A stretch of 51,835 nucleotides of DNA from Gymnopilus junonius. Taxonomy: Eukaryota; Basidiomycota; Agaricomycetes; Agaricales; Galerinaceae. Position 1 is the first letter of the stretch. Every line of letters begins with the position of its first letter. The stretch lies in contig JADNYJ010000246.1 in NCBI GenBank assembly GCA_015501075.1, forward strand, positions 1 through 51,835. Reading direction: 5' to 3'. Of this stretch, positions 21,562-33,664 are shown piece by piece. Under the pieces are notes generated by a model, which did not search any database, was not told the DNA's origin, and saw nothing but the letters and a program-made list of their open reading frames with translations. The position numbers were made by a program, and so were the translations under genes.

Positions 21562-22963
21562 CTAACGACCGAAGGGGAAGACTTGCGTGCAGGCGTCCCC
21601 TGCTGCAACTGTAGCCTCGAACAGAAATTGCAGGTTGATGCTAAGAGCCTCCCTCAAAACGCCCGTCGGATTGGGGTAGAGGGATTTGATATTTCTTTCT
21701 ACGAAATTGCTGTAGCGTGTGCAGGGCTCGGATAAGGTTGCAGAAGTCGGATCAGGCTTGTAGCTGTTGACTCTGCCCTGATTGGCTCCCGGTACGATGG
21801 GAAAGTTATTAAAAACGACGTCCATGCCCTCGCTGCTGATTGCTCCATCGTGGCGATGAAAGTCGGGTGGGAATGTCATCTTTTGGAAGAATCCACGAGC
21901 GACGTCCATATCCAATTGGCCACTCTTGTCTCGGCCGTCGACAAAGAAATTAATGGGGAAAACCGATTCTGCAAATGCCGTGAAGAGGCGGGGGGAAACC
22001 ATTGAGAATGTCGGATTGTTCATGAGTGAATCTTTGAAAAGGAACTCCCGAAGTTTAGCTGCGACCGTCACATTATACTTCCCAGCTCCAAATTGGTTGC
22101 TAATCTTTGCGACCTATGTAGAGTACGACGTAAATATGAAGCTTGCGTAAAAATTTCAGATACCCACGTTCTGAAAGCGAGCCTCATTGAAGTCGTGGTT
22201 ATTTCCAAAGAAGAAGTCGGCTAAACGTTCTTGTTCAGTGTGAATAGCCGAATTGCCAAGCATAATTACACACCACGAGTCATACTCGTGTCGCCTGTAC
22301 AAGTTCGCAAGTTAGGAATAAAAGTAACACGCAAAGCTCTATGAAAAGCTCACCTTCACAGTTGTTGTGGGTGTTGAGACCCGCTACAGTGGCAGGTGGA
22401 GGTGGATTCGGACCAGTATCTGACGTTTTGGCTCCAATACTCATGAGGTTTGTAATCGGGTTACCATTGACGAGAAAAGTTGAGTACACCAGGAAGCGGG
22501 CGAATGAGTTTTCCAGGTTAAATGCTAAACGCCTCATCAAAAAAAGTATAACCTTGAGGAATCTAGAGACTAGCACGCACCCTCTTGAACGGCGTTAATG
22601 ACTTCAGCCGGACTTACAATCCCATTGCGAGATAGGTACTAACAAAGAACATCATAAACATACTCAAAAATTGGGCATGGAATACTTTACCCCATGAGAT
22701 GCAAGAGTGTTCAGCGCCGGACATGGTCCACGCTGATCGCTAGATCGAGGAGCGATAAATGGGTGAGCAGCATCGTTGACCAACTTGGTCGAGTCGTCGG
22801 CCAAAGGTCCAGGCGGACTCGGTGGTGGGACAAACTTCAGGGTTGGAATGACGACATCCAACTCTTCACGCGTAAGACCAGCGAGAGACTGGTATGCAGG
22901 AAATGCATTTACAGCACAGATCTGGAGCGCCAGGAGAGAGAAAAGCGCACGAGAGAAGATCAT
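21562..22963 (-). CDS. Unspecific (aromatic) peroxygenase, heme-thiolate, secreted
   Basis: Secreted heme-thiolate peroxidase that uses hydrogen peroxide to oxygenate aromatics and alkanes. Exons are 22691-22963, 22581-22638, 22354-22524, 22274-22294, 22168-22220 and 21562-22113. Lengths sum to 1128 bases, giving 375 residues with all phases consistent. MIFSRALFSLLALQICAVNA is a signal peptide. The axial heme Cys is in RGPCPALNTLASHG. The EGD motif that holds the Mg2+ site is in NNCEGDTSMTRADFFFGNNH. The acid-base pair is in SPRLFTAFAESVFP (Arg and Glu present). The C-terminus ACTQVFPFGR matches the family end. Length and motifs place it with the long peroxygenases typified by Agrocybe aegerita. 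It is intact and so probably functional. The EGD region is encoded by a 21-base exon. Confidence 0.93.
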
Positions 22964-24174
22964 CGTGAATGCAACTCTGAATGTTCAAGGAGAAGTATAC
23001 CCCTCTTTTATACGTAGCAGAGGTCTATGTAGTTATAGACGACTCTTGGGTTGCGGTATAAATTTGGACACACGTCGGCCAGAGTCTAAAATGAGATCAC
23101 CTCCGTATGGTCAACATTTTACCCAACTTCATGCGAGCTTTCTAACTAGCACTCACGTTCTCGACAAAACTTGTATAGCGCCAAATGATTATGACCCTGG
23201 AACCTGGGCGCTTGCATCTCTTCTAGAGTTAAATCGAGTGATAAAATAGTGGATGGGCTATGCAGGGCGATGGTACCCGCATTAGTCCTCGAGTTACATG
23301 CAAGTAATAAAGAACGAACAAATTACTCTGCGAAATAATTGGCCCTTTCCGCCATAGACGGGTCAGTTAAAATCCGATAAATTCAGTGCAGCAAGTCTCA
23401 TTTCTCACAGTTCTTGGGTTAGGCCCTGAACCGAGGACCTGGTTGACAAAGTCTTGCTGCTTGTTTGCGTCTAATTCCAATGTCTATTTGGATGCCATGT
23501 TCGAGAGCCTTTCGAAAAAGCGCGCCTGAGAGAACATCTGCTACCTAAATTCGAGGCAATCAACTCGTGCCGGCTATCCGCTTTCGCTTTTATTGGCTTT
23601 TCAATGACCTGTGAATAAAACGTCTGCTCTTGAGCCTGCAAAGCATCGCAATTATCTACTCACCCGCTGTCATGGTGCTCTTGGTCATAGACTGATTGAA
23701 GCTGCTCCTGGGTGAGCCATTCATTGTCTAGGGATTATGATGCCCCTGTTATCCCACGAGGTCATGCTCCAAAGGGTGATGCAAACACCGTCGAATCCCT
23801 TGGTGCGGGTCCCTGGTGATCACGCGACATGGAATTTCCCAAGGATGAGAGAGGCGAGAAGCAAATTTTTCAACGGGGTGAAAAAAAGCGAATTCGTTGC
23901 CTAAAAGGAGCCCCTTTTTCTTGGGCCCTCAGTTGTTGGAGCGTTGGTGGGCAGTTTGTGGTACCAGCTCCAAGTCTTCTTCGTGCTGGGCGCAGTGCCA
24001 AGACTGCCACCACCTTCGCATCCATCCTCGTTATCAAGATATGAATTTAATAAATACCACAATGACCATTACATAAATTAACGTACAGTAACATTCTATG
24101 GATAGACCCAAATGACCGATCTCATGTATGTCCATTCCAATCCCATGTGTACTAACAAACCAATATCCTGGAGA
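22964..24174. other. Intergenic upstream of the peroxygenase gene
   Basis: Holds the peroxygenase promoter and the 3' flank of the Trk gene. Open frames here (for example 23829-24044) have no domains. No repeat or RNA gene recognised. Confidence 0.5.
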
Positions 24175-27100
24175 TCAAGGCACGTCTGACAATGGCCTAA
24201 TATTTATCTCTAGTTCGCGTTTGGCGTTCCCAGTATCGGAGTTATTGACCACCAATTCACTCGGCAGCAAGACTGCACGGTCGACAGCCACTGGCAGGCC
24301 TCTATGTCTTCCGCGTACCCTAAAAGGAGAGATAAAAAGTCAGTACCATCGCCTCTTCTTCCTCCAGCATTGAGTGAGTGCTCACATAATGACAATAACG
24401 ACCAACTTGGACAACGTACGGAAGGCTCCGCTAAAAGAATAATTATTCTACGCATCCGAATCCGTACATCAGCCCATCTTCCTGGAGCCGCAAGGGCAGA
24501 GAAATAACACTCACGTCAGGAAAGCCCAGGCTCAGCCCAATCCCACCAAACGCCGAAACGAGTTCAAAAAGGACAGCGAACAAATCAAACCACTTTTTTG
24601 ACGGATCCATCAAATTTCCACGTTCAACAATGGCAATGATGAACACTGCCCATACGAGCCACCAAATATCTAAATTATGACGAAGGCACTTAGTTTCGTG
24701 GTCTTGCAGAGAACTGAAAGCACACCCACCCATAGACAGCTGCCGGCGCAGATGCCATCCTATATATCGTCCAACACGTTCCTTTCCTGATGGGATCTGG
24801 CTCAGGTCGGCCGGTTCTTCATCTTCATCATCTGGAGGGGCCTCGAATACCCCAAGAGACTTCTCTTCGTATCTATAAAAGAAATGCAAAAGGAATAATG
24901 AAATCAATATCAAAAAGGAGTTGCCTTGATGGAGACATACACGTTGGTCGTTCTAATACTCATAGCGACCTGAGTGGAGATAGAGGAGATAAACAATTGT
25001 TTCTTTTCATCAAGGAAAACGAAACCCACAGGATAGACCTAAAAAAAGAAAGTCAGCATGTCACTGACAAGAAAGATTCTCATAGGTAAGGATCGCTTAC
25101 CGCAATGTACATCATGACGACATATAGGAACCTATCAAAATTGGTCAGACTAACCCATCCTTCTGCTACGCCACAGATTACTTACAACAGCGCAGGGCCA
25201 TGCTACTTAGAGGAACAATGGCAAACCCTGAAGCGCGAACAGCCAAACCCTGGAACAGACCAGCAATAACCCGTGGTCCTGTTCGTATCGACTCATACGC
25301 AGGAAGGCCAATATCTGAGATAAAACACAAATGTAATCAGTTCAAGGATATGGATCTTTAGTGAGCGATTCGGACGCACTGAGGACAAGAAAACCTATCC
25401 ATTCGATAATGCTTCACAAAATGTTAGCTCATCATAAATGAAGGAAAGAAACGTTTAACCATATACCTGAACCCGACAAGGCAGACGACGAGGAACCATG
25501 TTTGATGACTTGGAAACCTTCACAGCATATCAGAACTGTAGCATCGGTTTGGTACAAATATGCATCTTACAAGTACAAGAAACACCTGATTATATTCAGA
25601 ATTGGGTTAGATTTTTGCGATTTTTGAAAACAAAGAAGAGGGTTGTATACGCACCTGCGAGGATGCTGGAGAAGGAACGAGAGCGGAACTTGTGACTCAG
25701 AACGTTCGGGAAGGACCTTCGAGGAGACCCAGCTGGGAAGATGCGGAAGTCAGCCACGTTTCATTAATACAACGGAAAGGCATCATATTTACATGATAAG
25801 GCGCAAGCTTCATTGACGATGGCGGCGTGATCAGGACTAGCAATAAGGATAGATGTAAAAAACGTACAAAATGGGCTAGACGAAAACAAGTGTAAGATGT
25901 TTAAGGATTCAAAAGACAAGGGGTGGGCTCACCAAAGCGTGGTTTCCTGCCAAGATCGCAAAGCCAAGAGCAACTGGACACAAGAAAGAATCAAAAGATG
26001 GGCATCATCATGCTCACATGATAACGTACAGATCATGAGATATGCGCTTTGAAATGGGACCATTCCCCTAAAACAAAAAGATAGAGATAAACGCTCCTGG
26101 AAGATGCAAGGACAAGTTGCATACAGATCTACAAGAGACAAACCACCGCCTGTATACGCCCCCATTACTTGAAAGAAGGAGAACCTGAAAAAAGGAGTTA
26201 AGCGACGAGATTCAAAGATAGATATCGAAAAAAAAGAGACCAGCTCTTGGAAACAAGTCGAGGTTGCGCTTGAAATACATCATCATACTTGGTGATGACA
26301 GAGAGCCAGGGTAAGAATAACAACACCGACGCAAGTTGGCACACCACGAAGTACTGCCCAAGCGAGCTTAGTGCACAAGGACGGCAAGCCAAGCACAGTG
26401 AAACCCAACTTACGGTAGGCGCAAGCCAACTCAACAACCGCAAAGCCCTATACTCCGCACCCCCGATATCCTCCAGCTGCTCATCTGACAACGAATCCGT
26501 TCTGAAATTCGAGTTCCTCCCCACCACTAACCCACTGAAATTCAACCATGGGATATTTTCTGACTGGAGCGTCGTCACCGTCGGCAGGGTCATGGTGCGT
26601 TGAAGTTTACTAAAGGCGTGAGGAGCGGCAAGTTGAAAGACTTGTTGGGCGAGTTGGGTTGGGCCTGGAAAGCCGCCCAGACCTTTATATTTGGCTTTAG
26701 ACGCCTCAACTTCGGGTATGCCAGGTACTTCAGGGTTTGCTGTGCTCAACATCGTTGCTTTTGATCTCCTCCGACGTATCTGTCTGCTATCTGCAAAGAG
26801 GAGAACGGCCTCAATAAAGGAGGCGGACAAGATAAGAACTGTGACTTGCCTTGGAACGTCAGCCTTGGTTGATTATCAGCTAACCTCGGGGAAACTGTAG
26901 TGGACATTGCGAACTCGACCGTGGGCGGTGAGCGCAGGTTAGGTTCCGATAGAGGTGAAAGGGGGATGTTGTCCGATTTAGGTGAGTCAGAGAAGGTACG
27001 TAAATCAGGAAGAAGATGGTTTTTCTCCTTGTCAACATCAGTAAGAGTCTCTACCGAGGGAGCTTGCGGCCGCTCATCAATTGGGTCCAAAGTGGGTCCA

Positions 27101-27781
27101 GGTGTGGGTCCGATTAAGTTGAGTTGCGGATTTGACGAATTGAATTGAGGTGATTTCGGTAGGTTCAGTTTATCGATTTTCTCTTGACGTTCAGCCGGTT
27201 GTCGCTGCTTGTATGCGGCAACGGGGCCTGAGATGCTTTGCATGAAGGAGGCCCGAGAACGGATGGATTTCGGTTTCTTTCCCTTTGCAAAGACATATTC
27301 ACAATGAGTGACGAAGAAGCGCCTAGAAAGATAAATGAGCCATTTCAGCGACAAAGAGACCTTCAGGGACGTCGTACTTCCTTATCAGTACCATAATCCA
27401 AGAAACAATGGTGATATCGCCCTGAGACATTGGTCAACACAGAGACCGTTGTCGGACAAAATAAACGGAACTTACAATCATCATCAAGAAGTACAGAATG
27501 AACTGCTGCCAGATAGTAATTGTAGATAGGTTGACGGTAGAAAGCCCGGTGACTGTCATGGCAGAATAGCAAAGAAACATGGAATCCAAGAAACTGATGT
27601 GGTAGTGGCCATTTGATGCGTAGAAGATGCCGGAGAAGATGAGGGGTATGAATGTGAAGGCTGCTAAATGTACGCGATAGAATGTCATTTCTTTCCCGAT
27701 GAAATTGACAACCTTGGCAAGGAAAGACTCGGAAGGGTTGGTGGTGGATGCCATATTTATCGTCCGACCCGCATCGTCCAT
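24175..27781 (-). CDS. TRK1: Trk-type potassium transporter
   Basis: Plasma membrane K+ uptake protein of the fungal Trk/HKT family, made of four M-P-M units. The ATG at 27779-27781 (MDDAGRTINMASTTN; an alternative in-frame ATG begins at MAST) precedes the first pore loop, SAMTVTGLSTVNLST. A long hydrophilic loop rich in Ser, Pro and Lys follows (about 26600-27300, RPQAPSVETLTDVDKEKN), as is usual in fungal Trk. The next pore loop has MGAYTGGGLSLVD (about 26160), then GNHA near 25930. The last has ELVSAFGGIGLSLGFP (about 24510-24560), ending with MLRGRHRGLPVAVDRAVLLP and the stop at 24175-24177. Many short introns. No break seen. The start codon choice is uncertain by nine residues. It is divergent from the eIF4G-like gene. 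Confidence 0.92.
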
Positions 27782-28231
27782 GTTGTCCTATCCGACGTCT
27801 ATAGGTCGAGGTATCTATAGGGCATGAGGGGCTTTAAGTGTACGGGTTCATGGTAGTCGTGTGGTGTGATGTTGGGAAGGTATATTGGCCTCTTCACAAC
27901 GTGTCCAACGATGACGAGACATCAAGTTCCTGTCACGTGATATAACGCGTTACACTGACAGCCCGAGGGCCGACAGAAACCGAATTGGACTGATTCAAGC
28001 CCACCCAGTTGAAATAAACCAGTTGGAATAATCATTCTACTAGTTGTGAGCATCGTTCCAGCGAGTCCGGATTTCTCAGAGTCAAAATGAGCTTGAAAAC
28101 ATTGAACCAACGTTGGACTGTAGTCAGGTGACATGAACCTGCTTCTATCGATTTATCAGTAAAGTTAATCGTATTTAAGCGCCGGTAGCACTTTCCCTTG
28201 CCCCATTGACGGGATAAACGACTGTAGACAA
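27782..28231. promoter_or_regulatory. Shared upstream region of divergent Trk and eIF4G-like genes
   Basis: 450 bases between two start codons on opposite strands. It must hold both promoters. No specific site recognised. Confidence 0.5.
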
Positions 28232-29795
28232 ATGGACAATCGTACTCTGCTGCGAATCAATCGGCTTGAGGTCACTTCACCTGGTAAGGCGCCTCTCCTC
28301 AACGACTGGCTTGATGTTCAACCTGTGGTTGCCTTGTCCGCTCAGGAACTGATTCAAACAGTTGTGAACCCAATGCGAGGGTATACTCCTCTTATTTCCT
28401 CTTTCTTTTGGCCTAATGTGTTTCAATCTAATGCACGTGTACAGGAAGATCAACCAGAGGGTTATGATCGTGTTTCTCTTAGAGGAGACAAACAAGATCA
28501 AGAAAGAATAACTGCTGATACTGCAGAAACATCCTATGATTCGGCGGCCAAGTCCACAGAGTTCGACATCGAATTTAAACAAAGAATGGTGGACCGCAAC
28601 GTTAAATATATTCTTAACGGTCTCATGGACGATCCAAACAAATTTGACACTGTCGCAGACAAGCTCACCACTATGGCTAATAAAGCCGTACGCGATGGAG
28701 ATGGAGAGACACTCCGACATATCACCGGCTTGGTTCTCAACTTGGCAACAGACTCGGGGCATTCAGACGTCATATGGGACTGCGCCTGCTTAATCAAGCA
28801 CATAACGGAGAACATCAGACCACGCGTTCAGGTCGGGGACTCTGATGAACAACCTTTAAATGGGAGCCAATTTATCCGCGAGTTCCTCGTGAATCAAGTT
28901 GAACTAACGCTTGACAGATATTGGCCAGTTGGGGGTGCGGTTGCTTGTTCTCTGTCGCATAATGTCCCTATGGATGGAAATTCTGTATCCTTGCCTTTGC
29001 AGCTACGCCTCGCGTTAATCAAAGTCATCACTGCAGTTTCTATTCAAGATTTGCTTACCGAAGATATTACACACAAGATCTTGGAGAATTTTTTCGGGAA
29101 TGCTCCAGAGGAAATTCAGGCCTTTCTTACTTTCCTCAACTACGTCTACACCTCTGGTAGTGCCCACCGAGCCCGCTTCCACTTGGATACATACCTCTCT
29201 CGAATAATGGAGATACAAAATAATTCAAATATCTCTACTCGCACACACAACATACTACAGGTAAGTAAACTATGACACAAACACAAGTCAAGGCTCACTC
29301 TGAGTGACTCTATCACAGTCCTTGATGGACCTTCACGAGCAGCAAGATGGCCACTCGGATTTTAAAGTTTTTTCCCGGCCTGAAACCAGCCATGAGGCTA
29401 AAGAACTGTCTCTATGTACAACGGAATTCTTTGAAATTCGAGACATCAAAGCTTCCAAAGCCTACTTCACATACCTACCCTCTCAACTGCATCCCAGTTT
29501 CATAAACAGCCTCGTCTCTATGGCTATTACAAAAGCGTCGAATGCCGCCCAGGCAAAAGCCAACGCCAAATTGGTGTCTGACTTCTTTTGCATTGTAGCC
29601 TCCGATGCTGTCATATCACCAAAGGTATTCGAGGATGGGCTCATGTCCATGGCTTATACAATAGATGACCTCATCGTCGATATGCCCGTCGCATTGGAGC
29701 TGTTTGCGCTGACAATCGATGCTGCTGGATTAGACGAGGGAAGGAAAAAGAGGGTAATAAAAAGGTCCAAGGCATTGAGGGGATTGAAGTGTTAA
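28232..29795 (+). CDS. Short eIF4G-like protein with MIF4G and MA3 domains
   Basis: Two exons, 28232-29260 and 29319-29795, give 501 residues in phase. The central region (VKYILNGLMDDPNKFDTVAD, then LRHITGLVLNLATDSG, then NGSQFIREFLVNQVE) follows the MIF4G fold of translation factor eIF4G, which binds eIF4A and mRNA. The C-terminal region (YFTYLPSQLHPSFINSLVSM, VSDFFCIVASDAVISPKVFE) resembles MA3. Full eIF4G is over 1000 residues with eIF4E- and PABP-binding N-terminal parts, which are lacking here. Basidiomycete genomes often carry such short divergent paralogues. The role may be translation control, but this is inference. Its TAA (29793-29795) overlaps the stop of the converging DUF2235 gene by two bases. 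Confidence 0.78.
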
Positions 29796-31412
29796 TCCAT
29801 AGCACTAACCTTCTCTACATCATCCACTAATTCTACATCCCAAATTTTAACCTTTTTATCGTTTGACCCGGATATCAATTGTTTCCCATCTGAAGAGAAT
29901 ACCACATACCAAACTGAATCTGTATGCCCCAGAAAGGGTTCTCCCAAAGTTCGACCACTTTCTATATTCCAAATTCTGACCGGACTATCATCTGAGCTTG
30001 ACTCAACATGCTTCGTAAAGGTAAGTCGATGGAACAGAATTAATTCCAATGGCCACCATGGCCATGTTAACGATTCCCGTATTTCTATGAGCTCTTTCGA
30101 AGAGAGAGAACGCTCGAAGGGTGCAGTGCGAAGCCCGGCTGCTGCGGCTTCCAACACCATCCACCTGAGCGGTGGTCTACTATGGTCCATACCAGCATTT
30201 TGAACATTCCCTCCTCCTCTAATACGCATATTCAACTGCGGTATATGTGATAAGTAAGCTCACATGTCTGAATGCGTCCCTGCAAACCAGACTTCCGGAA
30301 CTTGAACTTTGACTAGAATGATCGACATCTATCGATGAAGTGCTGCTTTCTTCTGATTGGCCACCTTTAGATGCTAATTTATTGCCATTTGATTCTTTTG
30401 GTGGAGGTTTACCAGACCCTCCATGAGCATATTCAGGAAGGAACTTTACCCGTCGCTCGTCAAGGGCGAGTGCATGATGGAAGTGACAAACATGGTTCAT
30501 CCCGTCAATTGTTCTGGGTAGAAGTCGCATCGCTCGGGCAATCCCTATTGAGGAAACGGTATCCCTATGGAATGAATATTAAGATAGAGAACATTGGGGA
30601 ATATATATCAGGAATTACGTGCCAGGCTCCGACGAAGTGTACTGTAAACAACCCGTTCTGTGTGGGAACGGTATAAGACGAGGGGAAATCCGAAGGGCAG
30701 AGTAAGGCGGTGACTCCGTCAGTCGCTACCCAAACAATTCCGTAGGTAGATAGAGAATTTGAATAATAAATGTGAGTCTGAACTTGCGACTCTGCTTGCT
30801 GCCAAACTCGGGGCAGAATGTAAATGTGAGGGTGAGCTAAATCCTCCGAATACGAGCTAAAGAAAAGACTAGCTACTACAGGTTTTTATACCTAACTAGC
30901 TAATAAATTTTCTTTTAAAAATTTCGAAGGGATAAAGATGAAGAGATAGAAATGACTCAGAGAGTCCTTTTTAAGTAGGGAGCTCGACAACGAGAGATCG
31001 ACGAGCGCCTGTTAGTTGATGCATAGGTGTCTAAAAATAAAATGAATTGAGTGGTGGAATAACTTGCCTGTGGTCGTCTAGCGACCATTCAATTCCTGGA
31101 TCTTCATGCATCCGTTGTGAGCATGAAAATGACTAATTCCGTGCACAACCGGAGCGCAAGCTCCACAGTACTTTGACGTCTTGGTGACAAAACGCGTTCT
31201 TGAATCGATCAGCCATGGTCATTTTTTCTTGGGTCCCGACTTGAGTCACAGTTGGTTCATCACTTTTTGGATTGGCATAGAGCTCGAATGTACTGAAGAC
31301 AATACTTCAATCCTATACGAGGAGCAAGAGATCGAAGAAGGACATGCACCAGGGGATTTGCATCTCGTTACCCCTGTGAAACCTGAAGCAGAGCCTTGAA
31401 TTGGCGGCGAGT
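29792..31412 (-). pseudogene. DUF2235 hydrolase with WD40 repeat, split by a solo LTR
   Basis: DUF2235 proteins are putative alpha/beta hydrolases related to Tle1-type phospholipases; fungal members often end in WD40 repeats. Recognisable pieces in order on the minus strand are RGNEMQIP (about 31360), MADRFKNAFCHQDVKV (about 31170-31220), then the inserted LTR, then HFVGAW, DTVSSIGIAR, VCHFHHALALDERRVKFLPE and EYAHGGSGKPP. After these come EVWFAGTHSD spliced to IGGGNVQN (His of the catalytic triad region) and SRPPLRWMVLEAAAAGLR. WD40 sequence then follows directly (LGHTDSVWYVVFSSDG), with most of the linker missing. The frame changes before EVWFAG near 30330 and the splice after GAW no longer keeps phase. 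The N-terminal part with the nucleophile elbow is not seen. A dead gene. Confidence 0.82.
30643..31167 (-). mobile_element. Solo LTR, copy 2, 4-bp target duplication GTAC
   Basis: 525 bases starting TGTAAACAACCC and ending CTCCACA on the plus strand, the inverted relative of copy 1 (18657-19153). It is flanked by GTAC at 30639-30642 and 31168-31171. The minus strand carries the TATA-like box ggtataaaaa and the shared terminal block. It sits inside a DUF2235 coding exon, and removal with one GTAC rejoins the codons for DVKVHFVGAW exactly. Confidence 0.88.
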
Positions 31413-31714
31413 GGTCTTATACTTAGAAATCGATGATAGTTAGCAACGCATAATGCAAGGAAAACAGCAGATCTTGTGCAAATCTTTCTACGCCTTCAAT
31501 AACTCGCAGCTCGCACTGCCCCAAGACCTGTGGTATGGTGTTATTCATTGTTCAACTGCGGGTACAGAGGCCCCTTCTCGAACATAGTATAGTACGTCTT
31601 ATTGTTGAAATCAAACCATTTTGGCATACTGGGTATATCTACAGGAAGGGTATTAATATTGCAGAATAAAGATCTCGACGGAATCAAACAAGAGGAATTA
31701 TGCCTCAAAACCAA
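31413..31714. other. Region upstream of the DUF2235 remnant
   Basis: Should hold the missing N-terminal exons of the DUF2235 gene, but I could not recognise them. Nothing else seen. Confidence 0.4.
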
Positions 31715-33407
31715 TTATACTACATTTATTTCTTTTCTAATTATTTGGGCTCCTCCACGGTCTGCCCGAGGTAGTAGGTCTTCTGGGAATTCATCCTGAT
31801 AAGGAGGATCCGTCGTATTAACCCCGATTTCAAACACAAGCTGTGATATGGCAGAGCGTTTCCGATCTTCGGGTGCGTAATTTAAGCTTGGACTTCGGAT
31901 ATTGAGCATGAGTCGCGATATTAATGTTGTAGCCAATCTGAAAATTGACAACATGTCTTAATCCATACAGTCGCTCTCGAAATATTAGGTTATACTCACA
32001 CACTGGTAAGGGGGGCAGTCAATCCTTGAAGATATGCCTAGGGATGACACTGGTAAGAGACTTCAGACCTCCATACCAAACAACCTAAAACGAACTGGTA
32101 AAACCTAATAAGTAACAAAATAAGTATGTCGACGAAACGCAATACAAGTAGAAAACGAACCCGGAAGGATACAATGACAGACGTAGAGGACAATACCATG
32201 ACTCTTAAGACCGTCGTAATGTTTTTCAGCAAGCGAAATTTGAAACTGAAATAAGCATAAACGCACCCAAAGTACATTGTGGCTTGGTGGTTATGCATCA
32301 TTTAGGCTTCAGGATTCACCACAGAGAGGTTCATGGCACTTACCATCCCGTAACATAACGGTTAAGATACTAAAGCTTTGCCGTTTTTCGCTCAGTGATT
32401 TGTATAGTGTCAATAAAAATATTAAAATGTCGAAGCACAGGAGACCAGTCCATGTGTCGGCTAGACCTAGGAGTAGAGTAAAGCCCATCACGCTGTTCTA
32501 AAGCAAAATTACTAACTCGGAGATCTAATCGATTGACCTCAGCTGAGTGCAAAGGAAATGAGTAAGGTGGCTCACAGGTCGGGAGTCGTTGGTAATAAAC
32601 ATCCCACGCCTGGCAGGTCGGAGAGCTTGTACGGGGTTTGCTGATGTCCAACGATGGCATGCTATAAATTCCAAAGCCGTTAACCATGTGCATGAAGCCT
32701 CCAAGATTTTCATGAGTTTGAAACATACCACACCGTAACCCAATAATGCCGCCCCTGCGGCTATTAAAACTCCGAGAATTCTCCGACTGCTCGAATAAAT
32801 GGCGTACGTTCGCACAATAGCTATAACTGCGTGGACATGAAACAAAACAGCCAAACATGACGATAACACTTACAGTCCACAACGAGGTGCACTGCGGCAA
32901 TGAGATATTCCTGGTATTGGCTCATGCCCACGCATCTGAAATCCCAGTAATCAGCTTGAGATTTTCGGACCTGTGGAAAAAGCCAATACGTGCAGCTGGA
33001 GTAACACTGTTCAGAAAATGCTCAGAACTATATAGCAGCACACGTACTTGGAGACGATTCGAGCCAGGCCATGTCCAGAACGACAGTAGCAAAATAGGAA
33101 TATTTCCAAGGACTGATAGGTATCGGTTGAGGACGAAAAGAGCGAAGCCAAGATTCAATTTCGTTCTTGAACTCCAATAACGCTCGATTTCATCTTTCAG
33201 GGTCAAAAGATAATCGTAATACAGAATAACTTGAGAGTACAGTTAGATTGTAGGAATGCTGTTCGGCAAGGAAGGACTACCCAGGGCCGCCAGTTGAAAA
33301 TATTCGTTGATTAACCTTGGATACGACTATTTATTACGACCAAAGTGTGGAGAAATTAACACTTACGCTTGCGTTTGAAGGATTGGATCGAGCTCATCCT
33401 GTGCCAT
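31715..33407 (-). CDS. DUF6533-domain integral membrane protein
   Basis: Basidiomycete multi-spanning membrane protein of unknown role. Exon 1 (33367-33407) reads MAQDELDPILQTQ, spliced in phase to INEYFQLAAL and then to VILYYDYLLTLKDEIERYW, which is the DUF6533 signature. The next segments are LNLGFALFVLNRYLSVLGNI, PILLLSFWTW, IAIVRTYAIYSSSRRILGVL, and LLCFDILIFLLTLYKS followed by MLRDG spliced to TMYFG. The tail has FRLATTLISRLMLNIRS and an acidic C-terminus, with the stop at 31715-31717. This is the normal order for the family (about seven membrane helices and a cytosolic tail). Some exon edges between 32500 and 32760 are not certain. Confidence 0.82.
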
Positions 33408-33664
33408 GGGCAGGTGGACGTGGAAGAAGCGGAGTGCATTCTCTTCCGTACTCGTCGCCAGTGCATTTATAAAATTCTATCAGCGGGAGCTTTCAGTCTA
33501 GCGTGACAGGAATGATGAAAAAAAAAGCGTGGGATCGAGAACGGCTTAATTGAAAGATCCGTTATCATCACTTTAAGAAAGTGGAATGAAGGAAGAATGC
33601 TGGTGCACTATAAATTGATGTGAGAAAGTGAGACACTATGGCCAAACACTTACCAGAGGAGATA

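Noticed and set aside
30371..30676. Plus-strand 101-codon frame opposite the DUF2235 remnant
   Set aside because: It lies antisense to clear DUF2235 coding sequence and crosses the LTR end.
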